In this document: positions 10,269 to 21,841 of the stretch, piece by piece | Position numbering within the stretch: the stretch's first letter is position 1 | How the letters are laid out: each line of letters opens with the position of its first letter | Source of the DNA: Ancylostoma caninum | Lineage: Eukaryota > Nematoda > Chromadorea > Rhabditida > Ancylostomatidae | Reading direction: 5' to 3' | Length of the DNA stretch: 64,000 bases | Assembly (NCBI GenBank): GCA_037903475.1 | Contig: JBAJFG010000120.1 | Span: forward strand, 1,160,695-1,224,694 | Made by a program: the position numbers and the translations under genes | The notes under the pieces: model-generated | Database searches by the model: none | What the model saw: only the letters and a program-made list of their open reading frames with translations | What the model was told of the DNA's origin: nothing

Positions 10269-13200
10269 ATGAGTCCCGGTGTAGGTGCGGTGTCGGTGCT
10301 GCTGGGCGCCCAGTGGGGCGACGAAGGCAAAGGAAAGATCATCGACTACCTGATCGAGAATTATGATGTGAGTGTCGGTTGACATTTATTTAAATAAAGT
10401 CTCAAAAACGTTTTTTGTTGGCCTAATCTGGAGACTGGGTTGTCGTTATCGTGACTTCCTATCGTCACCGAAGAGCTAGAGAAGTTTTAGGGATAAATAA
10501 GGCTAAGGTTCCATTTGATTTTATTTAATGGATTTTATTCGAGTATTATTACCACCCTTGATTTTCCCCTGCAGTGTTAAATTAATAATTGTTGTTTCTT
10601 TTTTGAATAATACCGCTATGGAATATAGGGTCACATTTTTGCGACATGTCGACGTCAAAGCAGACATTTCGATTGTGACAGCACATTAGTGATATGATTG
10701 CTTCGTTATCTCGTTTGTTTTGGCGTTCACGTGAATTTTGTACCGGCTGTGTTGGCGGGAAAGGAATCGTTCAGCCGACGACAGCTGGCTTTGCTTGCAC
10801 ATTTTACATCTCGTGTGGACCAAATCCATGTAGGTTGAAGAGGGTCTGCATCTTGGGCAAAATATCAAGTACAGTAGTCTATCATTTAGTGTAAACTAGC
10901 AATTTTTTGAACCTCTTAGCTGTAACAGTCTTCGCGAAAAATTCGGCTAGCTACTCTTAATTCAGGTGCAAGTTACCGCTCGTTGTCAGGGTGGTAACAA
11001 TGCAGGTCATACGGTTGTCGCGAACGGCAAGAAATACGACTTCCACATTCTGCCCAGTGGTATAATTAGCGAGAAGGTAATCAGTACAATTAGCTTGAGA
11101 AGTTGTGCTGGCTATGGCTTGGACTTTATTATTTTTCAGTGCTTCAACATCATAGGCAACGGTGTCGTAGTGAACTTGGATGCTTTTTTCTCTGAGCTTG
11201 TCCATAATGGAGTAGACAAGGAGCCAGGATGGGAGAAAAGGTGGGCACGAATAGCGCAAGATTCCTCCCCGCTATCTGTATGGAAATGTGCATAGAAAAA
11301 ACTTGACCTTAAGCTCAGATTTCAACACTCTTTTAAGATAAAAATTTGATTGTACGGTAATTGTCCTTGCCAATTTTTTTTGAGCTTAGCTTCAACCAAG
11401 TAGTGAACGGCTCAATCATTTTTTCCAGGATCATGATCTCAGCAGAGGCTCATTTGGTTTTCGGAGTGCACGCTCAGGTGGATGGTCGCCAGGAGGATAG
11501 TCTTGCTCAGAATCAGTGAGTAACATTTACTAAATTGAAATAGGAGCTTGTAGTAATAAAAAAAATGAAAAAGCCTATTGGCGACAACAACAAAAGAAAT
11601 CGTTACTATCCATGTCGGTAAGGAAGAAAAGAATTGAGGAAAATTGCTAATTGCATTCCTCTAAGACTTTTATCGTAAAATTCCATAACCGCAAATTCAT
11701 TCCAGCAAAATCGGGACAACAAATCGTGGTATTGGACCGACATATTCCTCAAAATGCTTCCGCAATGGAATACGTGTTGCTGATCTTATGGGTGATTTCG
11801 AAGAGTTCTCAGAGAGGTATGGTCTTTTTTTGCTATCCTTTTCTTTTTGTTATGTAAGTCTACCTTTTGTGTTACGCTTTTTCGTGTTTTTAGATATCTT
11901 CGACTTGTTGAACATTATAAGAAACAGTTCCCCTCGATTGATGTGGACACAACTGCAGAACTTGCTCGTTTCAAGGTACGCGATATATTTACCTTTTATT
12001 TCTTCCTCACGTTTGTTTTTCCCTTCAGGAACACCGTGCTAAACTCATAGAGTTGAATCTGGTGGGTGATACAGTGGGTCGTATCCATGCGTTGAGAAAG
12101 CAAGGTCGCTCCGTGTTGGTCGAAGGAGCGAACGGAGCTCTTCTAGACATTGATTTTGGTAAGTTACTATGAACTGTCGTTGTGACACTGTTTTACAGTT
12201 TGAGATGCTGAAGACAACGCATTCATCTCACCCAGGTGATGTATCTTGAACCGGTTCAATATTTTCGTTGTCAGGAACCTACCCCTACGTCACGTCTTCA
12301 AACGCTACTGTTGGTGGAGCCTGCACTGGACTTGGAATCCCTCCAACTGCTATCACTCAGGTCAGGTGTCCTCCTTTTTATCTCCCTGTTCTCATTTCTG
12401 ACGTATTTATCTCCTAATTTTTAGGTCTATGGTGTCGTGAAAGCTTACCAGACCCGTGTAGGCACAGGTCCCTTCCCTACCGAACTTAAAAACGAGGAGG
12501 GAGAACGTCTGCAGTCCATTGGTCAAGAAATTGGAGTTACAACTGGCAGGAAGAGGAGGTACACACTCGTGTGTATTCTTTTTGCTCATAGTTTCTAGTT
12601 AATTTACATATATCATAGGTGTGGCTGGTTGGATCTGTTTTTGTTGCGTCGCAGTGCACAGATCAATGGTTATACAGCGATTGCTCTCACAAAATTGGAT
12701 ATTTTGGATTCTTTCAAGGAAATTAAGGTTGCAATAGGCTATCGCCTAGATGGGAAACCAATTGAGGCACCACCAGGTAGGTTTTTTTTGCTTCTGTACC
12801 AAAGAGTGAACATGACTTGCCTTCTGATTATCACTGATTATGAACGACTAGAGTCCCTTGTGTTATCCAAAGCCAAAAGTTATCCTCTTTCTGTTTGTTT
12901 TTTTCGTAGGTGCATGTTTTATTAGCTGTACTTTTTGAAGTGATCATCAAACTTTTGCGGAGAGCTTTAGGAGCGATCCGTTCAAAGTTTCTACAGTTCT
13001 TTTCGAGCTTATTTTCTGTTTTTGAAAGTGATTTAAGTGACCCACATGTTGTAGCACAAGCAGCAGCTTGGGACCGTGTCGAAGTGGAATATAAGGTCTT
13101 CCCCGGCTGGGAAGTCACGACAACTTGCATCAGGAAGTGGGAGGATCTTCCACCGAAATGCCGCGAATACGTCTTGTTCATCGAGAGTTTTATTCAGGTG

Positions 13201-13370
13201 AGCTTTCTTTGTGACGGAATTTGTTTGAATTTTACTTTTTAAAGAGAGTGCTGAGCAGCTTTAAAGAGAGCTATATTTTTGTAGTAAGGACTCTGAGTTA
13301 CTGATTTTAGGTTCCCATCAAATGGATAGGTGTCGGTGCAGATCGTGAGTCGCTCATAGTTCGTGAATGA
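10269..13370 (+). CDS. adss-1: Adenylosuccinate synthetase, 12 exons, complete
   Basis: Catalyses GTP-dependent joining of IMP and aspartate to adenylosuccinate, the first committed step to AMP, in the cytosol. Exons: 10269-10367, 10966-11076, 11140-11240, 11429-11515, 11706-11816, 11894-11975, 12029-12158, 12275-12360, 12425-12558, 12619-12776, 13055-13197, 13311-13370. All junctions are GT...AG and phases match, giving 433 aa, the usual eukaryotic length. Motifs in order: [11 protein letters not shown] (catalytic Asp, P-loop-like), GGNNAGHT (catalytic His), [68 protein letters not shown], and the C-terminal [15 protein letters not shown]. The exon 11 acceptor at 13054 was chosen because it gives [16 protein letters not shown] spacing like the family. 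A second in-frame acceptor at 12970 would add 28 residues not expected in the family. Decayed copies of exon 1 lie near 23 kb. Confidence 0.96.
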
Positions 13371-14715
13371 TTTCGTGTTGTTTCAACTAGCCAAGTGCCC
13401 TTCCTATGTTCCTCATTCGATATTCGGTGAGAGCAGATTATTGCTCAGCGGCCTGATCTGTAAAGATATCGATAGCATTCGGTGTTATTTTTTATGTCGT
13501 CGCTTTATATTCATTCCTATCTTTCAGTTGAGAAAGTGGCAAACACGTTCAGTTTGTTGTTACTAACAGATTTTATGTTGTTATGTGTTGAATAGTTGCG
13601 TAATGAAGATTTCTATAAGGTTTCACACATGGGTTCTGTGAAATGCTGGGTTTGAATCATTAAGAGAATAAGTAGTATTTAATTTTTCTGATTATCGAAA
13701 GAAATTTTGAGAGAAACAATACTCGGTCGTAGTAACGATTCCACTCGGATTAAAGTATTCGAAAGTTTCTTACCAACGATCGACGCCAACCTGGATATCC
13801 TTAAGTAGATCTAGGTGAGACCGTAACTCCAGTCGACTCTTTCTTCGCTCTGGGCTTGTTTGTTTCTTGTGAGCATGACATTTATGGAAAGACCACCTTC
13901 ATTGTAAACAACAAACTCCAGTGTTCTAACCAACGTATTATTCTTCGGAGGAAACCGAACCTGTGTTTGTCTGAGTCACCTTTGCACTACGAGCGTTCCT
14001 TGAGCACGAAAAATGGGCATAACCCATCACAGAAGAAAGATCGGCCACTTTCGAACACGAATTTTAGATTAGTTTCGCAAGCCGCACAAGGCCTAGCTGT
14101 GAAAGGCCATACTAACCATGTCTCCTTCCCTTGTGAACTTTTTCTTCAGTGGAGGAGGCATTCAATTGGATACGTTGCATTTTGTACTGCTATGGGTGGA
14201 GCATTGTGCCTGGGAAGAGCGGCGCGGTCGAGCTCTACCATTGGCCAGTTGGATAAAGCGGCCAATCGAGAGTTCAGCCACATTCCTCTTCCCAGTACAC
14301 CCCCCACACGCTGTGCTTGCCAATATAGGTTCTGGATAAAGTGTTTTCACGGTCATTCGCTTTACTCATTCTTTAGCCGAGTAGCTATTTTATTCTACGA
14401 GAGCGCCAAATACAGGGAACTCCAAACGGTCGGTGAATACGGACCAGAGCGATGCTGATCCGTATTCACCTGGCTGTTTGGAGTTCCCTGTACGTGCTAA
14501 TATGCTACAGTATCCAGTCTTAGGCAAGAGAGCCAGTCGTAGAGCCTAACTGAGCCGCCAATTTGTCGCTTCTATTTAGTTCCTTCTTCATCCTAATGTT
14601 TACCCATTTCTCTTCACTCTTCTTTACTAAATTAAAGCAGACCCTCACATAAAGCAGTTTAAAAAGAAAGCAGCAACTTTTATCCAAATGCATGACCCAA
14701 TTAGCAATGTGTCAT
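13371..14715. other. Spacer between synthetase and protease gene 1, with repeats
   Basis: No gene seen. The 200-codon open frame at 13856-14458 runs through repeat sequence. About 14000-14135 resembles the repeat at 41295-41440 in the intron of protease gene 3 (shared blocks: GGGCATAACYCATCACAG, a CGCAAG block, then GGCCATA...TGTCCTTCCCTTGT). A small palindromic MITE follows at 14413-14490. Confidence 0.5.
14413..14490. mobile_element. Small palindromic MITE, family A
   Basis: Left end CAGGGAACTCCAAACGG and right end CTGTTTGGAGTTCCCTG are inverted repeats. An inner inverted pair GTGAATACGGA / TCCGTATTCAC extends the foldback almost to the centre. TA flanks both sides, as expected for a TA-targeting DNA transposon. 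A longer element with the same ends lies at 47692-47863. Confidence 0.75.
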
Positions 14716-17700
14716 TTAGTTTTGAAGCGGCTTAGCAAATCCTATCTGTTTGTTACCCATATCATAGATAGTACAAAATTGTCTCAAAAACGGCGCACCT
14801 AATACCCAGCTTGGTCCCCATAAATTTATATATCCGTAAAGCGCCAGGATGCACTTGTCGTCATCAACGTGAACGATGAGGTTCTTTGATTCGATGGTGT
14901 ACTGGAGCTTTCCAATAGTCAACGTCATGGATGCATTGGAGTTGCAATTGATGTAGTAGAGATCGTGTTCCTCGACGAACTGCAACGGATGAAAGTTTCA
15001 TTTTTTTCATAAGCAGGGATTTATGAACGAATCTGCTGAAGCAAGAGTAGGAAAACAAAAAATCGGAGTTTTCGAGGAAGAAAAAGAAACTGCTCAGGCG
15101 AAGTTTTGAGAGCTAAAGACAGGAAAAAATGGATCCTCATTTCAGACAATGTTAGTTGTGTAAATTCAGAAATCCAGTCGGTGTTTAAAAGCTAACCCCT
15201 GTAAAATTCGGCTTCGATCAGTTTTTGTTAACGCATAACTAAATTGTTCCAAAGAAAAGCACTTCTTCTCAATTCCTTTTGCACTTCTTCTTGATTCTTT
15301 TCTTCTTTGATTACAACTATAATGCGCTTCATGGGCAAACTAGGGCCTTCTTTCTATTTTTCACACATTTTTTACCATTGTGATCAGCAGGCTCCTGGAG
15401 ATTCTTTTCAAATGGAAATCTCAAATCGATTCTGAGGTGGGACGATATCTTCAAAACCTCCGAAGAGAGGAGGAGGAAGACACAACAACTCAAACACGCT
15501 ATCCCTCTATTCCCGGACAAGTTCCGGCGTGACACAGATCAGCTGTTTTCGCCTAAAATCATAGTGATGAAGTTCGTCCCCCGCATTTTCTTCTCCATTT
15601 CGAACTGTAATTGGTCGTATCGGTCTCCCTTCCTTCTTTCCTTCTCTTCTCATTTTCTATCTATCTACCACTTTTTCAGCTCACAACTTTCAATTTTCTC
15701 TTACATGCTATGTTTGTATTATTTTTTTATTGTCCTTTCTCTCTGAAGCCACTCACGAGAAAACAAGTTCCCTTTTCGGAAAATGCAAAGAAATTACCGT
15801 TGCGTTCAGTTTGGAGGCTATCTCTCCGGCTTTGTATGAGGTGGTACCGATGAAAGATGAACTGGTGTCAGCGATGGCATCCGCCTCGTATCTGTACACG
15901 TATTCCCCAGCAGTGACTCTGGCCACCTGGAGCAACGATACTATTACTCTGAGATGTGATGCCATGAAAATAAATGTCCGAGGAGGTAGATATAAATAGA
16001 AAAGGGGACAAACTTTACGTATTCATTGAAATTATTTTTGAAAATGTATTGCTAAGATTATGGTGATAAAATAGTGATTCGTTGCAAGAGAAAATTTATA
16101 GAAAGGTTCCGAGAACGTGGGAAAAATTGTCGAAAATCGCAGAGTTACAGAGGTGCTGAATGTTCTGCAGCTTCTCAATTAAGAGGGAATGAGTTGGCTT
16201 TGGGGGGAAAAGTGACGAGACGAGTAGCATCATTACTGTCACGTTCATAATTTGCAGCATATTACCCATCATTTCACCACGAATTCAATCACCGTTGATA
16301 AATATTAGCCGCTCACTGCCGCTTAGTATGAAAGGCGTCTCGATGGCTTATAGATTTTGATTTGAATCTACCGCCACAGTGGAAAAGCTATGGAAGCGTG
16401 TTATCCTTGTATGAGTGTTCTATAGGGAGTTCAAAATATCATGGACAAAAATAAGGGGGCAGTCTAAAACCATGAAACCATCTTATACCACTCAGGTGTC
16501 TTCTTGACTTCCCTTTCAGTTATCCCTTAAAGAGCTTTCGTCCATTATTTCTCATTGATTTCTACATCTATTGAGGTATTTTACAGTTCTTTCACTCCTA
16601 GTTGTATGCGTTTTTTATCCTTCTGGATTCTGTTTTGTATGTATGGTACTCCCTAGGCTAACCGTATAACAACATATAAACAAAAAAAAAGAAGCGAAAT
16701 CGATTTCTACCATTACCTTGAATTCCCAGAAAGTTGACTCAGATAGCGGCTGATAGTCGATCACATCTCCGCAGTGCTGCTTGTCCAGCCCACCGTACGT
16801 GAACACTCCTCCGAACACATTCTCCGCTTCTAAAATATGCTTTTAAAAATTACTTCCACATCAGATCTATGTCGCACTGAGATCGACCGCAAGATTTTGG
16901 TATTTCAACTGAAGAAATTTTTTTTTGTTTTCGTTGTTCGTATCAGAAAACTGGCTGTCCAAACTCACTCCATCCAACACGTTTCATATATACAGTGAAG
17001 ATAGGTTGAACCAGTCCGAGTTGCCACGCTTGTTCGAATGGTGAAACAGCGTCGTTACGGGAGAGTGAGGAAAACGCTAATCCAACAACGCCATCGACTG
17101 GGTGCTAAATTCAACATGCATCTGTAATGTCTAACGTCATTTTGCAGTGTTTAGTTTCCGTTCATTTTGGTCACGGAGTCATTGTCCTTTTGACTGTATG
17201 ATGTTTGTATGTTATACAGATTTAAAATATAATCCATGCGTTCGCTACGTCCCTGAAACCCCAAATGAACCCCTAACTCGTTCGCTACAAAAAAAGTTTG
17301 ACAGAGCAACCCTTCCCATAGCGAAAATGTGAGGAGTATCCACATCAATTGTACCCTAAAATATCTTCGTGTGATCTTGTCGCTGTTACCCATGTGAATA
17401 GGAAAAGAATTAACTTTTGTAGTATTAGCGCTAATGAAAAAATAATTAGAAGGAAAAAAACAATAGTGTCATTTGGTTTCATCAATCTATTGTAGAAATG
17501 AGTTAATCGACCAGGACACAGTGCTAAATCCAGCACATATTCGTAAGTTAGAGATGCAGGAGTACTGGGAGCGGCAAAAGGCGTTTAACAAAGACAGCTC
17601 CCCATCAAAAAGTTATGAAGAGGATGTAGATGGACCGGATGTGCCGAGCTTGAAAGAGAGCATTGCTAAGAAGAATTTATTGTTCGGTCTTGTCACTTAG

Positions 17701-20700
17701 GTTTTTTCATCACTCCTTCCCAAACATTTCCACGTTTGCCAGCATTCAAAACACACTAAGCACACAAATCATCTAGGTTTAGAGTGGTTCTGGTGTTCGT
17801 TTAGGAGTTTGCACTGCTGTTGGGATAGTGTTGCAAAATGTGCTTCTTTAGGTGAGACGGAAACTACTGCAAATATATGTGGAATTTTCTTTCAGAATTA
17901 CAGCAGCTCCGAAACTGTTATTCCTTCAATGGTTACGACTCATGAATGGAAGCTGGGTTAATCCAATAGCTCCGAAACTGCAAGGGTTCTAAAGTTTATT
18001 AATGCGGGTTACGTTGCTCTCGTTCAAGGTCATTGATATAATAATCCTTGTCATTTCTCAAAGGGGCTCTAGTTTTCCTATGGAAGACTTCCATAAAGCA
18101 TTTATTCCTAATCAAACAAAAGCAAATACTCCCCTCTTCCTTAAACCCAAAAACACCAATTTTAGCGTAGAAACATGCATATTTTTTCAATCAAGAGGAG
18201 AAACTCTCACCTCGGCGACGGACTCGTCGATTTCATTGGCCTGGCCAAATTTTGCGCCGGGGACGACAAGCTGTGCAGTGCCGGAGTCACCAAATCGGAA
18301 GGTGTCGTTTCCAAAGAATCCCTTCGCCGTTCCATTTGGACGATACTGCAAGCAAAAGACAAGGAGAAGTTTTTCCAGTCGTAGGTTACGAACTTTCTTG
18401 TTTCGGAATTGAGTTTCGGAATCATTCAGAACTGTTATTAGATAATTGATTTACTCACTTTCGTGGTCCACGTTCCATTCATAGGAATGTAGCTGGAAGA
18501 TTTCTTCGATTCAAAAAAGCGTTTTCCTCGGCAGGGATTCCTCTTCCTTGGCATTTTCGTCTTGCAGCATATTTGGTGCGGACAGAAGACCTTGCAGGAC
18601 ACTACAAACGACGATTTTTAGTTGTCGCACAAATTATGATTCTATCCTTTTTATTCTTGCCCTAATGGTGGATTACACCTGATTAGAGCATGCAAACAGT
18701 CTAATCGTCAATTTCGAAATCATTCTCTGGTAGATTGTGTGCTGACAACGGTTTGAACTTGCGTTTGTCCAAGAAAGCGGAGCGCAGGATAATTCAGGAG
18801 AATGTTATGGATGGCACCAGTGAGCAGTTGCGCAGAAAGTTAGAATTCCGAGACGCAGATGAAGCATGCGGGCGGGCTCGAGCTCGTGCATCTTATATGG
18901 AAGGCAGCACTTAAGCGAGTTTTGGGTGGCTGAGATTTTTGTGTGCTGATAGCAAGCCTGCCATAAGCTATGAATTTCCAGAAGGATTCAATTACTCTCG
19001 TTACATCAAAACAGAATAGGTCAATTTGAGTTGCGAATGTATCTGGATACATGAAAATGGCAACGTGATCTTCATGTAACCTATTTCTTCTGCGCATTCA
19101 GACACTAATTTCACACTAATTAACAGATTCTGTAAGTTGACTAGAAAAAAAAACAGGATGAGAAAACTTGAAAAAGTCTTAAGTGGTTTTGTGGTAACAA
19201 CTACAAGTTCAAAGAAACCACAATTTCATGGACTGCTCCACCTGCTGAGTAATAATTATTAAACTTCCTTCGGGTCACCCGGTCCTCACAAATGTCCCCT
19301 CGGGTCACCCGGTAAAGAAAAACATGGTCGCTCGGGTGAGCCTGTCCGTTTGCAAATTCGCTCGGGTGACCCGGTCGCAAGCCACGCCCACAAATATGGT
19401 CTCTCGGGTGACCCGGCAGGACCGGAATTGCTCTCGGGTCACCCGGCGTTATTGCCTGAGAATGTAGATATCGTAACAACCTACTTCCTTGATCGCAAAT
19501 TGGATCATCACAAACCAACGGCTTATTTCCAGAGCAGGTGTAGTCAATCACCCAAGTGTCAGGAGATCCAGTGTCAAGCACTACCTGGAGCGCTAATAAT
19601 TTTGCAGATTTTTCATGATTCTGGAGAAATCTTTGCAATTATTCACCGTGAACGTCTGCTCTGGTTTACCGATTGTGATATTGGCAACGTACTCCATGTC
19701 GTGGTAAACGTTGATCTTAAAACTATGATAGAAGCTGATCTCTCCTGTTCCTTTAGCAATTGTTTCACTATAAATGTGATGATCATGAATGAAATGTAAT
19801 GACTTTAAAACAAAACACATCCTCATGAATTTTTCCGCTTCAAAGGGCCACATTCATGCCTAGCCGTTGCTTGCTTCGTGTCTGCGCTCTTTAAGTATTA
19901 GTAGGGATGAGCGAGTCGTTAATATTAGGTTTGTGCAAAAATAATGCGCGTTTTCATGCCTTTGATTCCGAACCTCATAACTCCTTTCAAAATCGATTTT
20001 TTTCAGAAGGCTTAGAACTTTGTAATCCGCAAATCTTCAGCAATAAGACAGATGTTCTCGGACTACCGTGCATTTCTGATAGGACCTTCTAGAATCGACT
20101 AACTTCCGGAGGGCAGTTTTGGTATCACTTTAGTCTTCGAGAAAATTCTCCAGGAAGAAATCGTCCAGGATCTGGGAGAAGTGGTAGTCGATGAGGGAGA
20201 AGTTTGCTGATTATGATGTAGGAGTCCAAGCTTTCTAGCTCAATTGCTCCAAACTGAGAAGAATCTGTTGTGCAGGGTCTGCCTGGACGGTACCGTGTAG
20301 GAGTGAAGAATCCATTTTATTGAGCAACGCTGGGGTCACACAGTGAAGTTTCTAATTTATTTTGTTTACATCTTAGAAGTACTTACCAGATTAGGAAGAA
20401 TGAATGAGCTGCACTGAGCAATTTTTGCAGGAGGTCACCACAAAGTCGCCGTGACCTTATTTTGGTGTTGCTTTGGCTTCAGAGTGTGTTTCAATGCATC
20501 TTTCTCGTCCAGGTGTTGGTCAAGGCACTTCGTTTTGTCGTAGAGGGTCCATACTTCATATTTCATTACTAAGCGACCTAGTGTCTAGTCGCAATCTTTC
20601 CACTACGAAGGCGCGAAGCAGACCTCTCAATGAGGATCAATGTGGTACACGTTCAGTATACGCGACATCGACTCGTCGAGCTTTTTCATCCTCCCATTTT

Positions 20701-21834
20701 TACCAAAGGGAGGGATGGTCTGACAACAATCACTGGCGAGGTTCTGCGAAACCAAATATGTTGTTTCGTATGGGTGCTCTTTGATAATTTTCATCAGTTG
20801 GGGATCGCAAACCCCAGGAAGACGTATGCCACATTCCTTACTTTCGAAGCAAGGCACACCAAGCCGAAAAAACCAGAAGCAGCTCTGTAAGATGCATTCG
20901 CATACACTCCCTTCGCCAAAACTACGGTGGTATTTCGAGCGGTTCCTGCTGCGATGCCGGCGAGTTTTGGCTCGCTGAAGTGAGTTTGGCAAAAAACTTG
21001 TTTTGGCAACTTTCGTTCCACAACTAAAAATTCACCAAAAACATGAACTTCGCTCAAAATGCATGAGATACTTGAAAAGGGCATGAAATTTGCTACAAAA
21101 CCATGTGCAACTTCTCAGACCGATGATGAGAAACACCGGAAGTTTTCTCCACCGAAGATGAAGCAGCGAAAAACGCGCATTATTTTTGCACCAACCTAAT
21201 ATATGCGAGCGGTGAGGAAACAGTGGTACCCATCAGCAGCAAGCACAAAATTCGCAACTTTTTAAACGTTAATAGGGTCAAGTTGAGATCTTCGGCAAAA
21301 GGAGAATATTAATGATTGCACTTAGGTATTTACAGAAGGAAGGAAGGAAGTTATTCTAGTCTTTGTTAGCGTAAGTGCTTTGAAGTTTAGCTCTTCTTTT
21401 CTTTGTGATTCTACATAATAATTCAAGTAATTCGCTTTGATTTCGACTGAACTGTACTTCACACCTTCCCCCTTATAAGGCTATAGTAAGAAACGCTTCA
21501 ACACGAATCTCACCGCTTCTCTTCTATTACCATGGTATTTTTCCTTTTTTCGTATTTATACGTAAGATTCTGTAGACGGGAAGGATTGGAAATGTGTCTA
21601 TTTTGTTTCTATTATATCTTGGTATACACGTACATTTTGACCTGAATCACGTTGTTGGGTGGAGACATCCAGCTTTTTATAATGCTTCGCCCTCATTGCC
21701 TCGACATGTGAAGCCCATGATCCTGCCCGTAACATCCGCACTATTTTCGACTGTATTTTTATGAGAGGCACTTGATAGACTTCAGCCAGGACATGATTAG
21801 TTGCAGTAAGCGCGGCAAGTAAGAGAAGCATCAT
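14716..21834 (-). CDS. Secreted pepsin-like aspartic protease, gene 1
   Basis: Family A1 protease, predicted secreted. Exons (minus strand): 21834-21634, probable 8-nt microexon 21569-21562, 19767-19647, 19584-19485, 18601-18459, 18345-18211, 17104-16969, 16829-16717, 15926-15798, 14979-14716. Sum 1350 nt, 449 aa. Signal peptide MMLLLLAALTATNHVLA, then a propeptide (VYQVPLIKIQSK). The first catalytic motif is VVLDTGSPDTWV and the second is AIADTSSSF. C-terminal block FLRQFCTIYDMGNKQIGFA. Odd features: a Cys-rich insert between the first motif and the KSSSY segment (exon 4: SCKVFCPHQICCKTKMPRKR), and an altered flap, YRPNGTAKGFFGNDT, where pepsins have a Tyr-Gly-Thr-Gly type loop. A TTTATAG acceptor touches the first ATG. 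Substrate unknown; a digestive role is inferred from nematode relatives. Confidence 0.9.
15391..15532 (+). other. Possible coding exon, unknown product
   Basis: After an acceptor-like CAG there is an open frame reading LEILFKWKSQIDSEVGRYLQ followed by acidic and polar residues, ending at TGA 15530-15532 or at a possible GTGACA donor at 15529. Its amino-acid content looks coding, but it lies inside the last intron of protease gene 1 on the opposite strand. I cannot join it in phase to the exons at 17220-17700. Confidence 0.22.
17220..17700 (+). CDS. Possible 3' part of an unknown gene, two exons
   Basis: Two open segments join in phase. Exon 17220-17328 follows TTATACAG and ends AT|GTGAGG. 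Exon 17496-17700 follows CTATTGTAG and ends at a TAG stop. The joined peptide contains YVPETPNEPLTRSLQKKFDR, then VLNPAHIRKLEMQEYWERQK and a polar, acidic tail ending SIAKKNLLFGLVT. The 5' exons are not found. It sits on the plus strand between protease gene 1 exons 5 and 6 (within that intron). I do not recognise the protein. It could be a nested gene, the end of a gene split by the protease duplication, or a captured fragment. Confidence 0.4.
19268..19447. repeat. Cluster of CGGGTCACCCG palindromes
   Basis: In the third intron of protease gene 1. The 11-mer CGGGTCACCCG or its complement CGGGTGACCCG occurs exactly at 19270, 19300, 19363, 19404 and 19435, with a variant at 19333. The sequence between the sites is unrelated. 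The same 11-mer recurs once inside the palindromic repeat at 30558-30880. Confidence 0.7.
19925..21199 (-). mobile_element. Mariner element with decayed transposase
   Basis: Left end TTAGGTTTGTGCAAAAATAA and right end (reverse) TTAGGTTGGTGCAAAAATAA are inverted repeats of the classic mariner type. Both are flanked by TA (19923-19924, 21200-21201). Length is 1275 bp. On the minus strand around 20990-20630, pieces of the transposase N-terminus are readable: FGEGSV, a WFFRLG-like segment, LMKIIKEHPYETTYLVSQNL and KNGRMKKLDESMSRILN. Stops and frameshifts follow, so no active enzyme is made. It sits in the large second intron of protease gene 1 and accounts for most of its length. Confidence 0.85.
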
Positions 21835-21841
21835 CTATAAA
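21835..21841 (-). promoter_or_regulatory. Probable spliced-leader acceptor of protease gene 1
   Basis: TTTATAG directly precedes the ATGATG start. Gene 2 has CTTCAG two bases before its first ATG, and gene 3 has TTTGTAG two bases before its ATG. Nematode mRNAs commonly receive a 22-nt leader at such sites. Cis-splicing from an upstream 5' UTR exon is the alternative. Confidence 0.5.

Noticed and set aside
12971..13054. In-frame 5' extension of synthetase exon 11
   Set aside because: An acceptor at 12970 keeps frame, but it would insert 28 residues where the enzyme family has a short link. The acceptor at 13054 gives the expected spacing.
13856..14458. 200-codon plus-strand frame as a gene
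   Set aside because: It runs through a dispersed repeat and into a palindromic MITE, and shows no domain.
18002..18412. Plus-strand frames opposite protease exons, such as 18002-18412 and 15730-15999
   Set aside because: Antisense shadows of well-supported protease exons.
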